Source: Eubacterium plexicaudatum ASF492 | GTDB taxonomy: Bacteria > Bacillota > Clostridia > Lachnospirales > Lachnospiraceae | Length of the DNA: 64,000 bases | Assembly: GCF_000364225.2 (NCBI RefSeq) | Contig: NZ_AQFT02000004.1 | Span: forward strand, 62,001 to 126,000 | Direction: 5' to 3' | Part shown: positions 52,278 to 61,629 of the stretch, piece by piece | How positions within the stretch are numbered: position 1 is the first letter of the stretch | Layout: the number at the start of each line of letters is the position of its first letter | The notes under the pieces: model-generated | What the model saw: only the letters and a program-made list of their open reading frames with translations | Told to the model about the DNA's origin: nothing | Databases searched by the model: none | Program-made: the position numbers and the translations under genes

Positions 52278-52530
52278 TTTATTTTATATTGTATGCTTGA
52301 AGTACTTTAAATCCTATACATTGCATAATTCTCTAAAAGATGATGAATAATCATGATTTTTTAAATAAGAAATAATACATTTCAAAATATTTTTCTTGTT
52401 TGATAATATTTTTTCATACTTGTAATTCTACATTAAAACATTTTGCTTTTTGATACTTCCATTCTTGAAATCATGTAAAATTATACTTAAAGAGTAACGG
52501 AACAACACATATCATATTATTATATATTTT
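52278..52530. other. Intergenic, no gene seen
   Basis: AT-rich, short T-runs only. Separates the nrd block from the kinase block and may carry the promoter of the nrd genes, although no clear one was recognised. Confidence 0.35.
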
Positions 52531-53019
52531 CTATGAACAATAATAATTTTTAATGTATATAAGGGAATCGGTTAACGCTGTTGTTTTATTGGTTTCAATT
52601 CTACTACAGGAATCTAAAATCCAAGGTTCTGTCAGATATCTATCGTCCCCATAGTCTTTATCATCTTTATATTCGTAAAATCCAATGATGGGAATATTAT
52701 GGGCGTCTGCGAAAAAGACTTCGTTCAAAGTAATAACAGAATCTTTAATATGGTCCAGATTGACTAATAAAATGTCACACTTGCTAATTTTATATAATAA
52801 TAAGCGTCTTATTTCTTGATCAGATCTTATAAAATTATCGTTATAATTTGAGTAATAATTGCATGGATTGATTGCTTTCATGTTATCACCAAATCTATTA
52901 ATCCATTCTTCTACTAATTTTCTCCAAGTGAATGGATAATTTGTATTTGCATTATCTATATACCATTTTTCTGCTCCAGATAAATATATATTGTATTTGC
53001 TCAAGTGTTGTCTCCTCAT
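52531..53019 (-). CDS. Nucleoside 2-deoxyribosyltransferase-like protein
   Basis: 162 aa. KYNIYLSGAEKWYIDNA at the start and SDQEIRRLLLYKISKCDILL plus NEVFFADAHNIPIIGFYE match the nucleoside 2-deoxyribosyltransferase-like fold (strand, SGA, then D-I-L-L-V, then the catalytic E-type segment). Would move bases between deoxyribonucleosides, or cleave NAD-like nucleotides in related families. Intact. Confidence 0.65.
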   Translation of the reverse strand: MRRQHLSKYNIYLSGAEKWYIDNANTNYPFTWRKLVEEWINRFGDNMKAINPCNYYSNYNDNFIRSDQEIRRLLLYKISKCDILLVNLDHIKDSVITLNEVFFADAHNIPIIGFYEYKDDKDYGDDRYLTEPWILDSCSRIETNKTTALTDSLIYIKNYYCS

Positions 53020-53070
53020 AGATAAATTTAATGTGATAATATTTATTTTTAGATAAAACAGTTACTTGAT

Positions 53071-53588
53071 TCAACTTATTTTATGCAGTAAATTTTTAGC
53101 TTCAATTCTTAAATCAAGTAAATTTTTATTGTTATAAATTATGTAATCATAATTGTAATTAAATACATTTTTATCTGATATATTTGATGTGATTTGATTA
53201 ACAGAATCTCTAACAATTAAGATGGTTTTTGCCTTAAATTCCTCGACAGCTCTTGCTATTTCATATGGTTCTCTAATATGTAAAAATAGAATGATGTTTT
53301 CTTTATTTTCCAGGAATTCGCTGACTTTATTTTTCATGCTTTTAAAAGGCATGTCGCAATAATTACTACTTAAAGATTTTAAATCAGATAAAAATTTTCT
53401 GTCTTTTTCTGTTTTTTCACCATTCCAACCAATATATCTTGCAATTTCTTTGACTCTATCAATAGACGAAAATTAACTACTGTATGAAATCTTTTCATAA
53501 TATCATTTAATTCGTCTGATACTAATTTTACAAATGTATCCTTTCCTACACCACCTGATCCATTTATAACAAAAATTTGTTTGTTCAA
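53071..53588 (-). CDS. P-loop kinase, dNMP kinase-like (one frameshift)
   Basis: TTG start 7 bases after GGAGG: LNKQIFVINGSGGVGKDTFV. The P-loop GSGGVGKDT is typical of deoxynucleoside monophosphate kinases and related enzymes. Slip near 53465 leads to RYIGWNGEKTEKDRKFLSDL, then IILFLHIREPYEI and IIYNNKNLLDLR. About 172 aa. Confidence 0.65.
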
Positions 53589-53601
53589 ATATTTTCCTCC
53601 G

Positions 53602-53706
53602 TTATTTACTATATGAAATAATCTTTTCAAAGCCATGGTGTGTTGCAAGTTCATTTTCAATTGTGGACTTCCCTGATCCGGAAGCCCCTAACAAAACAAT
53701 AATCAT
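53602..53706 (-). pseudogene. Guanylate-kinase-like P-loop stub, 34 aa
   Basis: MIIVLLGASGSGKSTIENEL and a few more residues ending IISYSK, then stop. The P-loop GASGSGKST is that of guanylate kinases, but the rest is missing. Good GGAGG site. Next gene follows within 14 bases. Confidence 0.5.
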
Positions 53707-53714
53707 ATGTGTAT

Positions 53715-54445
53715 TTATTCCTCCACTTCATCAATAAAAATCAGTTCTTGTGCATATGGCAATGTTCTCGCCCATGAGATAAAATTAGGTTTTGTATTAT
53801 CATCTTGTCCGCTCCACTCGTTCAACTTATGATGGCGTCTCTGTCCTTTACTACACATTGCAAGTAAATTTTCATATGACATAGTTACTGTTCTTGTTTG
53901 TAACCATGATTCAGGTAGCCAACGGATAAGCTCTTTCCAATAGCGAACATCTTTAGTTTCAAGATATTTTAATCTTAAAGATTCACAATATGAAATTAAG
54001 GTTTCTGTGAAATTAAAAGTATATCCTGGCAAACAAGCTATTTCTTTATTGTAATCATCAGTTTCAAAACAATCCAATGTAATAGGAGTAGTTGCCAGTT
54101 TGTGCATTGTACTTGTACTATTCGCAACTGTCCCTACCTTATATGTATCAAACTCTTTCCACCAATAAAGCGGAGCTGTAATATCTACTGATACAAATAT
54201 TTGACGCATAAACTTTCTATGCTCTGATCCTGCTTTAATAAGCTGTTGTGCAAGTTTCATATCATTTTTACCAATTATATATTTTTTTCGTAACCATTAC
54301 ATGCATATTCTGGACAATCATTACAGCGATAATTTAAAATATCACAGCCATAATAGCTGTCTGATTTATCCCAGCTGTTCATGGGATTTCGCATTCCCCT
54401 TAAAGCGTTATCAAAATTCATTACTTCTGTGTTATCAAATTTCAT
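53715..54445 (-). CDS. ThyX-related phage protein (one frameshift)
   Basis: About 243 aa. N-terminus MKFDNTEVMNFDNALRGMRN with two Cys pairs. A slip near 54285 joins to KLAQQLIKAGSEHRKFMRQI, VDITAPLYWWKEFDTYKVGT and ANSTSTMHKLA. This is a conserved family of clostridial phages distantly like flavin-dependent thymidylate synthase. The true ThyX signature RHRxxSxNxxSxRY is not present. Catalysis uncertain. Confidence 0.6.
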
Positions 54446-54473
54446 TTTGTATATTCCAACCTTTCAATTTATT

Positions 54474-54749
54474 TTATTTATATTTATCTTTAATCGCTGC
54501 TATCTTTTTAAATAATTCATCAACTACTTTCCGATTATTTGTATGTGGAATAACATCTACATCATTACCAAGCATTGATGTTATTCCAAGAATACTTGAT
54601 GCATCTAAAACACATCTTCCTCTAACAATGTCAATATCAAATTCTTTCGTATATGGTGTACATATTTCGCATAATTTATTTGCAAATTCTGGGGTACTTA
54701 TGTGAACTCTTTTCTTAATATCATAATCTCTTGTTAAGTTCTTGTTCAT
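54474..54749 (-). CDS. HPr-like domain protein without active-site His
   Basis: 91 aa. The segment DIVRGRCVLDASSILGITSM matches the second half of HPr ('v-aKSilgimsl'). The first half has HISTPEFANKLCEI, where HPr has 'LHARPA'; no His sits at the phosphorylation position. It may use the fold for binding or regulation. Confidence 0.6.
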   Translation of the reverse strand: MNKNLTRDYDIKKRVHISTPEFANKLCEICTPYTKEFDIDIVRGRCVLDASSILGITSMLGNDVDVIPHTNNRKVVDELFKKIAAIKDKYK

Positions 54750-54859
54750 TTATAATTAAAACTCCTTTTTATTATTTCTTGTTATTCATATTGAGGAAAA
54801 TATTTATGACTGTGTGTATGTTATAATTTTTATATTAAATACGCCAATATTTAATATAT

Positions 54860-56853
54860 TTATGATATCAATTGAATAAAATCTTCTTCTGAAATAATAG
54901 GTATATTTAATTGTTTTGCTTTTGCATTTTTCCCAGACGTACTTGTAATATTATTGTTTATTAGGTATGAGGTCTTTGATGATACTGACCCTGATACTTT
55001 ACCACCAAACTGTTCAATAACACTTATTAGATCATTGCGATTTTTATAATGGTTGAGTGACCCTGTAATAACAAATACCATGTTTGTTAGAATTAAATTG
55101 TTGGTTATATTATCTTGTTTTCTTATATTAGATTCTATATTAAACTCTTTTGAAAGTTCCATTATTTCGTTTTTCTTTTGAGAAATATAGTCATTTAATG
55201 ATTTACACATTATTTCTCCAAGGCCGTTCAGATCATTAGCATTAAATGTTCCATAGTTATAAAACACGTAAATGTCATCTAATAAATCTCTAATGGCAAT
55301 TTTTCTGCAAAAGGATGATATGGTTTTGCTTGCAGTTCTTCCAATCAAAGGAATACATAATCCATATATGAATCTATCCAATGTAGTATTTCTACTTTTC
55401 TCAATGCTTTCTAATAGTTTATCTACAGACTTTTTTCCAAACCCATTAATTTTGTACATTTCTTCTTTGTGTTCCGATAAATAATAAATATCTTTGAATG
55501 AACTCAGCCACCCTAAATCAATAAACTTTTGTAGTGTTTGATCCGATAGTCCTTCTATGCCAATTGCATTTTTACTTACAAAATGTGATAACTTACCTAA
55601 CAATTTTCCTTTACAGTTTGGATTTGTACAAACAAGAACATCTGTATCATTATCTTTAATAATGCTTGTATCAGAATGACAAAATGGACAAAGATTTAAT
55701 GGAGTAATTATATTACTGTTTGTAATTTCAGTATCATCTTCTTCTACAGAATCAATTTGTGGTATTACGGTATTTGCTTTATAGACATTTACTATCTGCC
55801 CTTTATGGGTTATTCCAAGTTTGTTCATAATGGAAATATTGTGTAATGAAGCTCTCTCAATTATACTACCATCTATATCTACGGGTTCGAAAACAGCAGT
55901 AGGAGTAAGAACGCCTGTTTTACCCATCGTAAATTCTACATCTAATAATTTCGTTTGATAAATATCGTCATAAAATTTATATGATAAAGAATGTTTTGGA
56001 TGGTGTTCAGTTATTCCTAAAGATTTTCCATATTGAATATCATTATATGATATTACAAGACCATCAATAGGAAAGTTTTTTTACTAGCGACTTCTTTTAA
56101 TTTTTCAATGTAATATTCTAAATTTTTTGTTTTTTAGGAATGTAAGAATATGGTACTATCTCAAAACCGAGTTCCTCTGCATCCTGAAATCCGGAAAGCA
56201 TAAAATCTTTTTCTGTAGGTACTTTCCATGCAATAAATTTAATATGTCTTTTTTAGCTATACCACTATCTAACTGTCTAACCGATCCGCTTACTAAATTT
56301 CGCGGATTAGAATATTTTTATCTGGTGGAAGTTCTTTGTTTATTTTTTCAAAATCATCATATGTAATTATTGCTTCTCCTTCAATTTCTAGTTCTTTAGT
56401 GTAATCAATATGTAATGGTATATTTTCAAAAACTTTTGCATTATGAGTTACATCTTCACCAATCTCTCCATTACCTCTAGTTTCTGCTTTAATTAGTTCT
56501 CCGTTTTTATATGATAGTAAAATACTAAGTCCATCCATTTTACACATAAGCAAACAATCTTTATCATCAGAGAATTTTTTCAAGTCAGATAGTGATTTTG
56601 TCTTATCTAGTGAAAGCATAAGATGACTATGTTTTACTTTTTTTAGTTCGGATTTTACTTCATATCCAACTGTATGAGTTGGTGAATTAGTCATAATGAT
56701 ATTTGTTTCTTCTTCTAATCGCTTTAGTTCATCAAATAGATTATCATATTCCCAATTGGATATTTTTGATATAGAGTTATTATAATATAAATCTCTACAC
56801 TGATTCAGCTGTCTAATTAATTCTTTTATCCTTTTTAATTTATCCAATAACAT
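54860..56853 (-). CDS. ligA: NAD-dependent DNA ligase LigA (at least three frameshifts)
   Basis: About 660 codons in total. N-terminal helical domain (NSISKISNWEYDNLFDELKR), adenylation motif CKMDGLSILL with the catalytic Lys, ETRGNGEIGEDVTHN, then OB-fold region (GKTGVLTPTAVFEPVDIDGS), zinc cysteines (CPFCHSD...CTNPNC), helix-hairpin-helix region and BRCT domain at the end (VFVITGSLNHYKNRNDLISV). Slips near 56230, 56120 and 56075. Start ATG 56853 or TTG 56847 behind AAGGAG. The frame is open further upstream through the 30-bp repeats. Confidence 0.88.
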
Positions 56854-56861
56854 TCTCCTTA

Positions 56862-57085
56862 CAATTTGCAATATTGCTATTTTACAATCAGATATAAATA
56901 AAGAAATATTTTGTATATCGTTCAAATTGAGTATTATTTTGTTACAATCGGAAATGTTAAGAGTAATTTCTTTACAATCAACAATATTTCCTGTAAATTT
57001 TTTACAATCAATGATATTAGAAGTTGTTTGTTTACATTCAACAAAATTAATAGTCTTTTTTCTAAATTATTTAATAACATAAAAT
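56862..57085 (-). repeat. Six 30-bp (10-residue) repeats ahead of ligA
   Basis: Units such as NIIDCKKFTG, NIVDCKEITL, NISDCNKIIL, NLNDIQNISL and FISDCKIAIL, with DNA core gattgtaaa. An ATG at 57081 with GGAGGA site opens MLLNNL, and a slip in the A-run near 57060 joins the repeat frame, which then continues without a stop into LigA. Confidence 0.7.
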
Positions 57086-57107
57086 GTTCCTCCATTTAAT
57101 ATGAATA

Positions 57108-57670
57108 CTAATTGTTACTTAGGCAACGATAATATTCAACTGTCATCAATTCATTTCTTATAGTATCATACATTTTATGTAATTTTGGATTTACCCATCT
57201 CATCCACTCCCTTCTGTTGTTATTTACCATCAGTATTCTTAACATTGTTGCTGATATAGGAAGATCGTCTCTATTAATAATAAGTTCTGTAGTATTTTTT
57301 AAATCTTTTTATCAAACCAATTACTTCTGCTTTCATCATTTCCGTAGATCATTACTTCTGGATTTTTGTAAATATATCTATCAACATTATCTAATAAATA
57401 TTTACCCCATTCAGGACATATATCATTTTCATTAGTCATGTCTGATAGTCCATATATCATAATATTAGGATTATCACCATACACGGTTTTAAGCATATTA
57501 GTTCTTGTATTTATATTTAATGGATTACGTTCTGTTCCGTATTCTTGTGCACTACCAATTAAGATCAGAACTCTATCACATAACATTAAACTTGTATTTA
57601 TTAGTTTTTCATGTCCTTTATGAAATGTTTGAAATCTTCCACATATCAATCCTACATCATATGGTTTCAT
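57108..57670 (-). CDS. Nicotinamide-nucleotide adenylyltransferase (one frameshift)
   Basis: About 187 aa. VGLICGRFQTFHKGHEKLIN has the nucleotidyltransferase (H/T)xGH site; after a slip near 57300 the second motif appears as PISATMLRILM (ISxTxxR). Resembles NadM/NadR-type NMN adenylyltransferases: NMN + ATP to NAD+ + PPi. Placed just upstream of the NAD-dependent ligase in the same operon. Confidence 0.8.
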
Positions 57671-57719
57671 TTATTGTCCTTTCATATATCAAAATTCTTT
57701 GGATTTAAGAATTTACTTA

Positions 57720-58063
57720 TTATAGTTTATTATTTACAAAAAATTCTGTTGCATTTACCATTGAACCATCATTCTTCGCTTCCCATTCAAGAAGTTTTTC
57801 CTTACCAAATTTTGTCCAATGCTCTTTATTCTTAATATCAATATTACCCTTTTGTAAAGTTCCTGAATTGTCATAGAATGCAACTCCTTCGCAACAATCA
57901 GAACAACATACATGATTTTCAAAATATGAAAATTCAGGTTTAAAACAAATGCTTATTTTTTCACATTTTCTTCTCTATATTTATTTATGATAGCGTGCCA
58001 ATAATTGTTGCCACAAGCTGTATTATCAAGCTTTCCACACTTTTCACATATAAAAGTACTCAT
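57720..58063 (-). CDS. Cys-rich zinc-binding protein (frameshifted)
   Basis: MSTFICEKCGKLDNTACGNN start; a slip near 57960 leads to ICFKPEFSYFENHVCCSDCC and later HWTKFGKEKLLEWEAKND. About 114 aa with at least seven Cys. A short 'CEKCGKLDNTA' protein type common in clostridial phages. Role unknown. Confidence 0.55.
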
Positions 58064-58086
58064 ATAATATAGTATCCTTTCTAAAA

Positions 58087-58120
58087 AAGGGTAATATTAT
58101 CTTTATTTAATATTACCCTT
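58087..58120. terminator. Terminator between minus-strand genes
   Basis: aagggtaatatta and its perfect complement (58087-58099, 58108-58120) with A/T-rich flanks. Confidence 0.75.
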
Positions 58121-58143
58121 TATTTTTGCTGAAGATATATTCT

Positions 58144-58329
58144 TTAAATGCTATTTACGATTGGTTCCGCTAATCCTATAATGATATCATGTTTTAGTTC
58201 TTCTTCTATTATTTGTGCTAATTTATCTTCTATTTCTAATACTTTATCAATATAAATTCCTTTATCTTTTTTGTTAAATTCTATGGAAAAAGTAAGTTTT
58301 ACACCTTTGATAGTTTCATCCATTATCAT
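58144..58329 (-). CDS. Small hypothetical protein, 61 aa
   Basis: VKLTFSIEFNKKDKGIYIDK, then a helical end. Charged; unknown. A second start at 58323 is possible. Confidence 0.45.
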   Translation of the reverse strand: MIMDETIKGVKLTFSIEFNKKDKGIYIDKVLEIEDKLAQIIEEELKHDIIIGLAEPIVNSI

Positions 58330-58564
58330 TATTATTTACTCCTATTTTTAAAACATTGCTTTTCCTTATAAACAATAATCTCATCATTTCTTAACAAGCT
58401 GCCAGCATAAGAATGAATATAATTCGCAGCATGACACAGTTTCTGTAATTATTTATAATTTAAATAATAATACTGACTAAAAAATAAATGAACATCATAT
58501 TACATTCATAAGCAACTTTCGTCAAAACCTTAAAATTGTATTTAAGACTTTGATACTATATCAT
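58330..58564. other. Intergenic, no gene seen
   Basis: AT-rich, no recognisable frames, possibly the promoter region of the preceding small gene. Confidence 0.3.
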
Positions 58565-58684
58565 TTATAACAACAACTTTGACGATAACTTTTCTTCTAA
58601 CCACTTTATTTCATGATCTGTTACACCATCATAAATGTATGTATCACAATCTTCATTATCTGTATCATTCCATTACCATAACAT
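58565..58684 (-). CDS. Small acidic protein (frameshifted)
   Basis: GGAGG site, start MLW, slip near 58672, then NDTDNEDCDTYIYDGVTDHE and IKWLEEKLSSKLLL. About 39 aa. Low complexity, unknown. Confidence 0.4.
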
Positions 58685-58688
58685 TTAT

Positions 58689-59090
58689 TTATCCTCCAAT
58701 ATATTTTTTTAACGTTGACAGCTTTTTCATAAGCTTGATTTCATATTGCTTGATTTCCTCTGGATTATCATCTGTCATAAAATAAATCCAACCATATAAA
58801 TTATTTTCTATATCTTCAACAAGTTCTTTCTCTATATTCTCTATATTCATCTCTGATAAATCATATAAGATGATTCTTTCTTTCTCCTCAATAATAAATA
58901 GCGAATAAGGGGTTATTACCAGTGAGAATTCAGTCCCTTCTTCATCAAACCAAGCAACTCCACAGCCTTTATTATGATAATCTATAAAGGCAACGAGTAA
59001 ATCTAGTGGAACATCGGTCAAATAACTTGGTGTACCTTCAAATGTTCCTAGATTGAAATTACACCAGCCATGCTTAGGATTTGAAATCAT
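58689..59090 (-). CDS. Hypothetical phage protein, 133 aa
   Basis: Starts MISNPKHGWCNFNLGTFEGT after GAGGA. Beta-rich, with LTDVPLDLLVAFIDYH and a C-terminal helix. The family is widespread in clostridial phages, but I know no function. Start lies inside the end of the next upstream gene. Confidence 0.6.
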   Translation of the reverse strand: MISNPKHGWCNFNLGTFEGTPSYLTDVPLDLLVAFIDYHNKGCGVAWFDEEGTEFSLVITPYSLFIIEEKERIILYDLSEMNIENIEKELVEDIENNLYGWIYFMTDDNPEEIKQYEIKLMKKLSTLKKYIGG

Positions 59091-59214
59091 ACAATTCCTC
59101 CTCAAAGATCTCTTTTACTTTCTGAGCAAATTCATTGCCAATATTTTCAGATACAATTCTTAGAACATCTGACAAGTCTTTGACTTGTTCCCAGTTTCCG
59201 TTTATCATTATCAT
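59074..59214 (-). CDS. Small helical protein, 46 aa
   Basis: MIMINGNWEQVKDLSDVLRI then VSENIGNEFAQKVKEIFEEE. Its end overlaps the following gene's start by 17 bases, so the two are coupled. Confidence 0.5.
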   Translation of the reverse strand: MIMINGNWEQVKDLSDVLRIVSENIGNEFAQKVKEIFEEELYDFKS

Positions 59215-59223
59215 AAAAATTAC

Positions 59224-59704
59224 CTAACCTTGTTCGTCAAACATTTTTGCTGTATTTATAAAAATCTGCTTTAATTGGTCATCGTAACCGAATCTTCTTG
59301 CATTAGTTTCAATACTTTTTAGAAGATTACCATCATTGTGTCTAAGTGTAGCTGCTTTCCAATCACAAATCATTTCTACAATATCCACCAAATTCATATC
59401 GTTAATACCTTTTTCAAAATGTTCTGGATGGTGTCTATAGTTAGCATAATGATGTTGTAGAGCTACATTCATTTTTTTTGAGAAATTCATTATACGTTTC
59501 GCTGCTATATGTAGATTCTGCTAACTTTGGAGTATATTCTGTGAAAATTTCTACCTCTGGTGACTCCAACTTCAATCTGTCATGTTCCACTCCTCTTGTA
59601 ATCAGTTTGTCCGAAAATGATCTGATATACTTTCTTACATTTTCAATATGCTTAATAGTTTCTACCTGACACTCAGCTATTGTTATTGTTCTATTTTCTT
59701 CCAT
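59224..59704 (-). CDS. DUF5662-like protein (one frameshift)
   Basis: About 160 aa from MEENRTITIAECQVETIKHI. LITRGVEHDRLKLESPEVEI and, after a slip in the T/A run near 59485, ALQHHYANYRHHPEHFEKGI, DIVEMICDWKAATLRHNDGN. The His/Asp pattern (GVEHDRLK, HHYANYRHHPEH, DWKA) looks like an HD-type metal site. Function unknown. Confidence 0.65.
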
Positions 59705-59782
59705 AAGTTTCTCCTTTTTTATTTTCTTAAAATGAGCGTTTCGTGTGGTTTCAATCGACTTTCTGATCAAGTTATAACCAGA

Positions 59783-60087
59783 CTACTTAGAAGTCTCACG
59801 TACCCATTTACTACATTTAATTAGATACTTATAATCCTCTTTTGAACACTTCACAGGAATAATCATAGTTTTATAAAAGTATCCATAATCTAATCCTGGC
59901 AATGACACATCGTATATATTGGTTATAAGAAAATGCCTTTTATCTGGTTGTTCGAATTCAAAATATCTTTCAAATTCTTCTAATAATTCTACTTTTTATT
60001 CTGTGCAGTTTCGCATATAATACAAAGTAGATTACATAAATCTTTATATGTATAAAGTTGTCCAATTACTATGTTTTCTGTTTTCAT
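59783..60087 (-). CDS. Hypothetical protein (frameshifted)
   Basis: MKTENIVIGQLYTYKDLCNL start; slip near 59995 leads to LLEEFERYFEFEQPDKRHFL and ends KCSKWVRETSK. About 101 aa. A recurring small phage protein type; unknown. Confidence 0.5.
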
Positions 60088-60115
60088 ATTTTTCAATCCA
60101 ATGTTCTGAATTTAA

Positions 60116-60412
60116 TCATTTTTTCTCCAGAAACTTAGCTAACATTTCATCATAATAATCAATTTTTTCTTTAATATGATCTACTATCACATCCTCAAAC
60201 TGCTTCATAGCATCTTCTATTGACTTTGCAAATTCTTCATCATGTTCTACATTCAATAAGTCTGATACATAAATATAATTCTCCGAATCTTCTTTGTCTT
60301 GAATGAATTTGAGAATTATTTCATCATCATAGAATTGAGTAAAATGCAGTTCGTAGACATCATCATTTAACAACCAGTATCTATTTTCATATACTCTTAT
60401 TTTATTGCTCAT
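60116..60412 (-). CDS. Acidic hypothetical protein, 98 aa
   Basis: MSNKIRVYENRYWLLNDDVY; acidic helix at the C-terminus. Its start overlaps the end of the upstream gene. No family recognised. Confidence 0.5.
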   Translation of the reverse strand: MSNKIRVYENRYWLLNDDVYELHFTQFYDDEIILKFIQDKEDSENYIYVSDLLNVEHDEEFAKSIEDAMKQFEDVIVDHIKEKIDYYDEMLAKFLEKK

Positions 60413-60816
60413 GTTTTACCTCTCCTGTCCTGATTGTATATAAAATGGAACTAAGCAACATTTCAATCATATCAAAGTCTCCGCTCAAAGCACTACCTGT
60501 TGTCTTAACCTCATATTTCCAATCTGATTGATTATCTGTTGGAACTACAGGTCTATCTATATACGTAACTGTACCTTTGGGAACTGTTATACTTCTGTAT
60601 TCATCATAGCAATCTTCCTTTAAGACTTTGAGCCAATCTTGGTATCCTTTATTACAGTTACCTTGTTTTACTTTTCCTCTATATACAGTAAAATATTTTT
60701 ATTTTCATATTTGATAGGAACAAATTTGTTCACTGCTAAGAGTACGTCATCTGTTATTCTATACAAATCCTGATGATCTGTTTCACCAAAAGTTCTAAAT
60801 TTATGACCACCTCCAT
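60402..60816 (-). CDS. Hypothetical protein (frameshifted)
   Basis: Frame HKFRTFGETDHQDLYRITDD then, after a slip near 60695, GNCNKGYQDWLKVLKEDCYD and VTYIDRPVVPTDNQSDWKYE. An ATG at 60816 is one base out of this frame, so a further slip is likely at the start. About 135 aa. Unknown. Confidence 0.45.
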
Positions 60817-60820
60817 TGCC

Positions 60821-61603
60821 TTATTCCATATCAATTTTTATACTATTTGAAATTGAAGGAATATAAATATCATATATGTAATATTCATCATACTTATCAT
60901 GTCCTTTTTCACAGATATATGATTTATAATACCTATGAAAAATAATTCTTGGCTCTCCACTATCTCCTATCTCATAAATATTCACATTGTTTTCATTGTA
61001 TGGAATACTTCTTATAACCACTTTTTCATTATCAATAAACGCATAGTATAGATTGTAGTTTGTTTCTATTTTTCCATGAATCCATCCTGCACCAAGATGA
61101 CTTTTCCCATATATTTCTCCAGAAGTTTCACGTCCATCTCCCATTGCATGTAAATAAATTGTATTTTGTTCCTCTTGATATGCTAATGTATTAAATATCT
61201 TATCATCCTTATTTTCATGTATCATCGAAACTTCAATCATGCAAAAAACAACAAAACATACAATAAGTACTATTGTATGTGCAATAGGTATTCCTTCTTC
61301 AAAAACTCCAAATAATAAGCCTAAAAATACCGTAAAAACAATGTATACAATTGATAAAAACATAAATATTGTATATGATCTACATTCATCCTTAAATGAA
61401 TTATCAAAAATCCAAACTCCCAAGTTTTTCTTTATTATTATCAAATAAACAAATTCAATAATGTAATCAACAAACAATAAAACCGAAAACAATCCTATTT
61501 CTTGTTTTAAATTATCAAACCAATTAAGATTGAAATGGCTTATTAAAAAACAAATAAATTCAAAAATGATTGGCATGAATATAAAAAACATCAATCTTCC
61601 CAT
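60821..61603 (-). CDS. Four-helix membrane protein with soluble C-terminal domain
   Basis: 260 aa. Membrane helices near residues 2-20, 36-58, 80-100 and 108-130, then a soluble beta-rich domain (about 145-260) with YGKSHLGAGWIHGKIETNYN. Unknown; membrane-linked phage proteins of this size are often superinfection or host-takeover factors, but nothing shows this here. Confidence 0.55.
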   Translation of the reverse strand: MGRLMFFIFMPIIFEFICFLISHFNLNWFDNLKQEIGLFSVLLFVDYIIEFVYLIIIKKNLGVWIFDNSFKDECRSYTIFMFLSIVYIVFTVFLGLLFGVFEEGIPIAHTIVLIVCFVVFCMIEVSMIHENKDDKIFNTLAYQEEQNTIYLHAMGDGRETSGEIYGKSHLGAGWIHGKIETNYNLYYAFIDNEKVVIRSIPYNENNVNIYEIGDSGEPRIIFHRYYKSYICEKGHDKYDEYYIYDIYIPSISNSIKIDME

Positions 61604-61629
61604 TATCTACCTCTCTTTCTTTTTTTTGC

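Noticed and set aside
56911..57099. Plus-strand frame across the 30-bp repeats.
   Set aside because: Mirror of the minus-strand repeat frame that joins ligA; no ribosome binding site.
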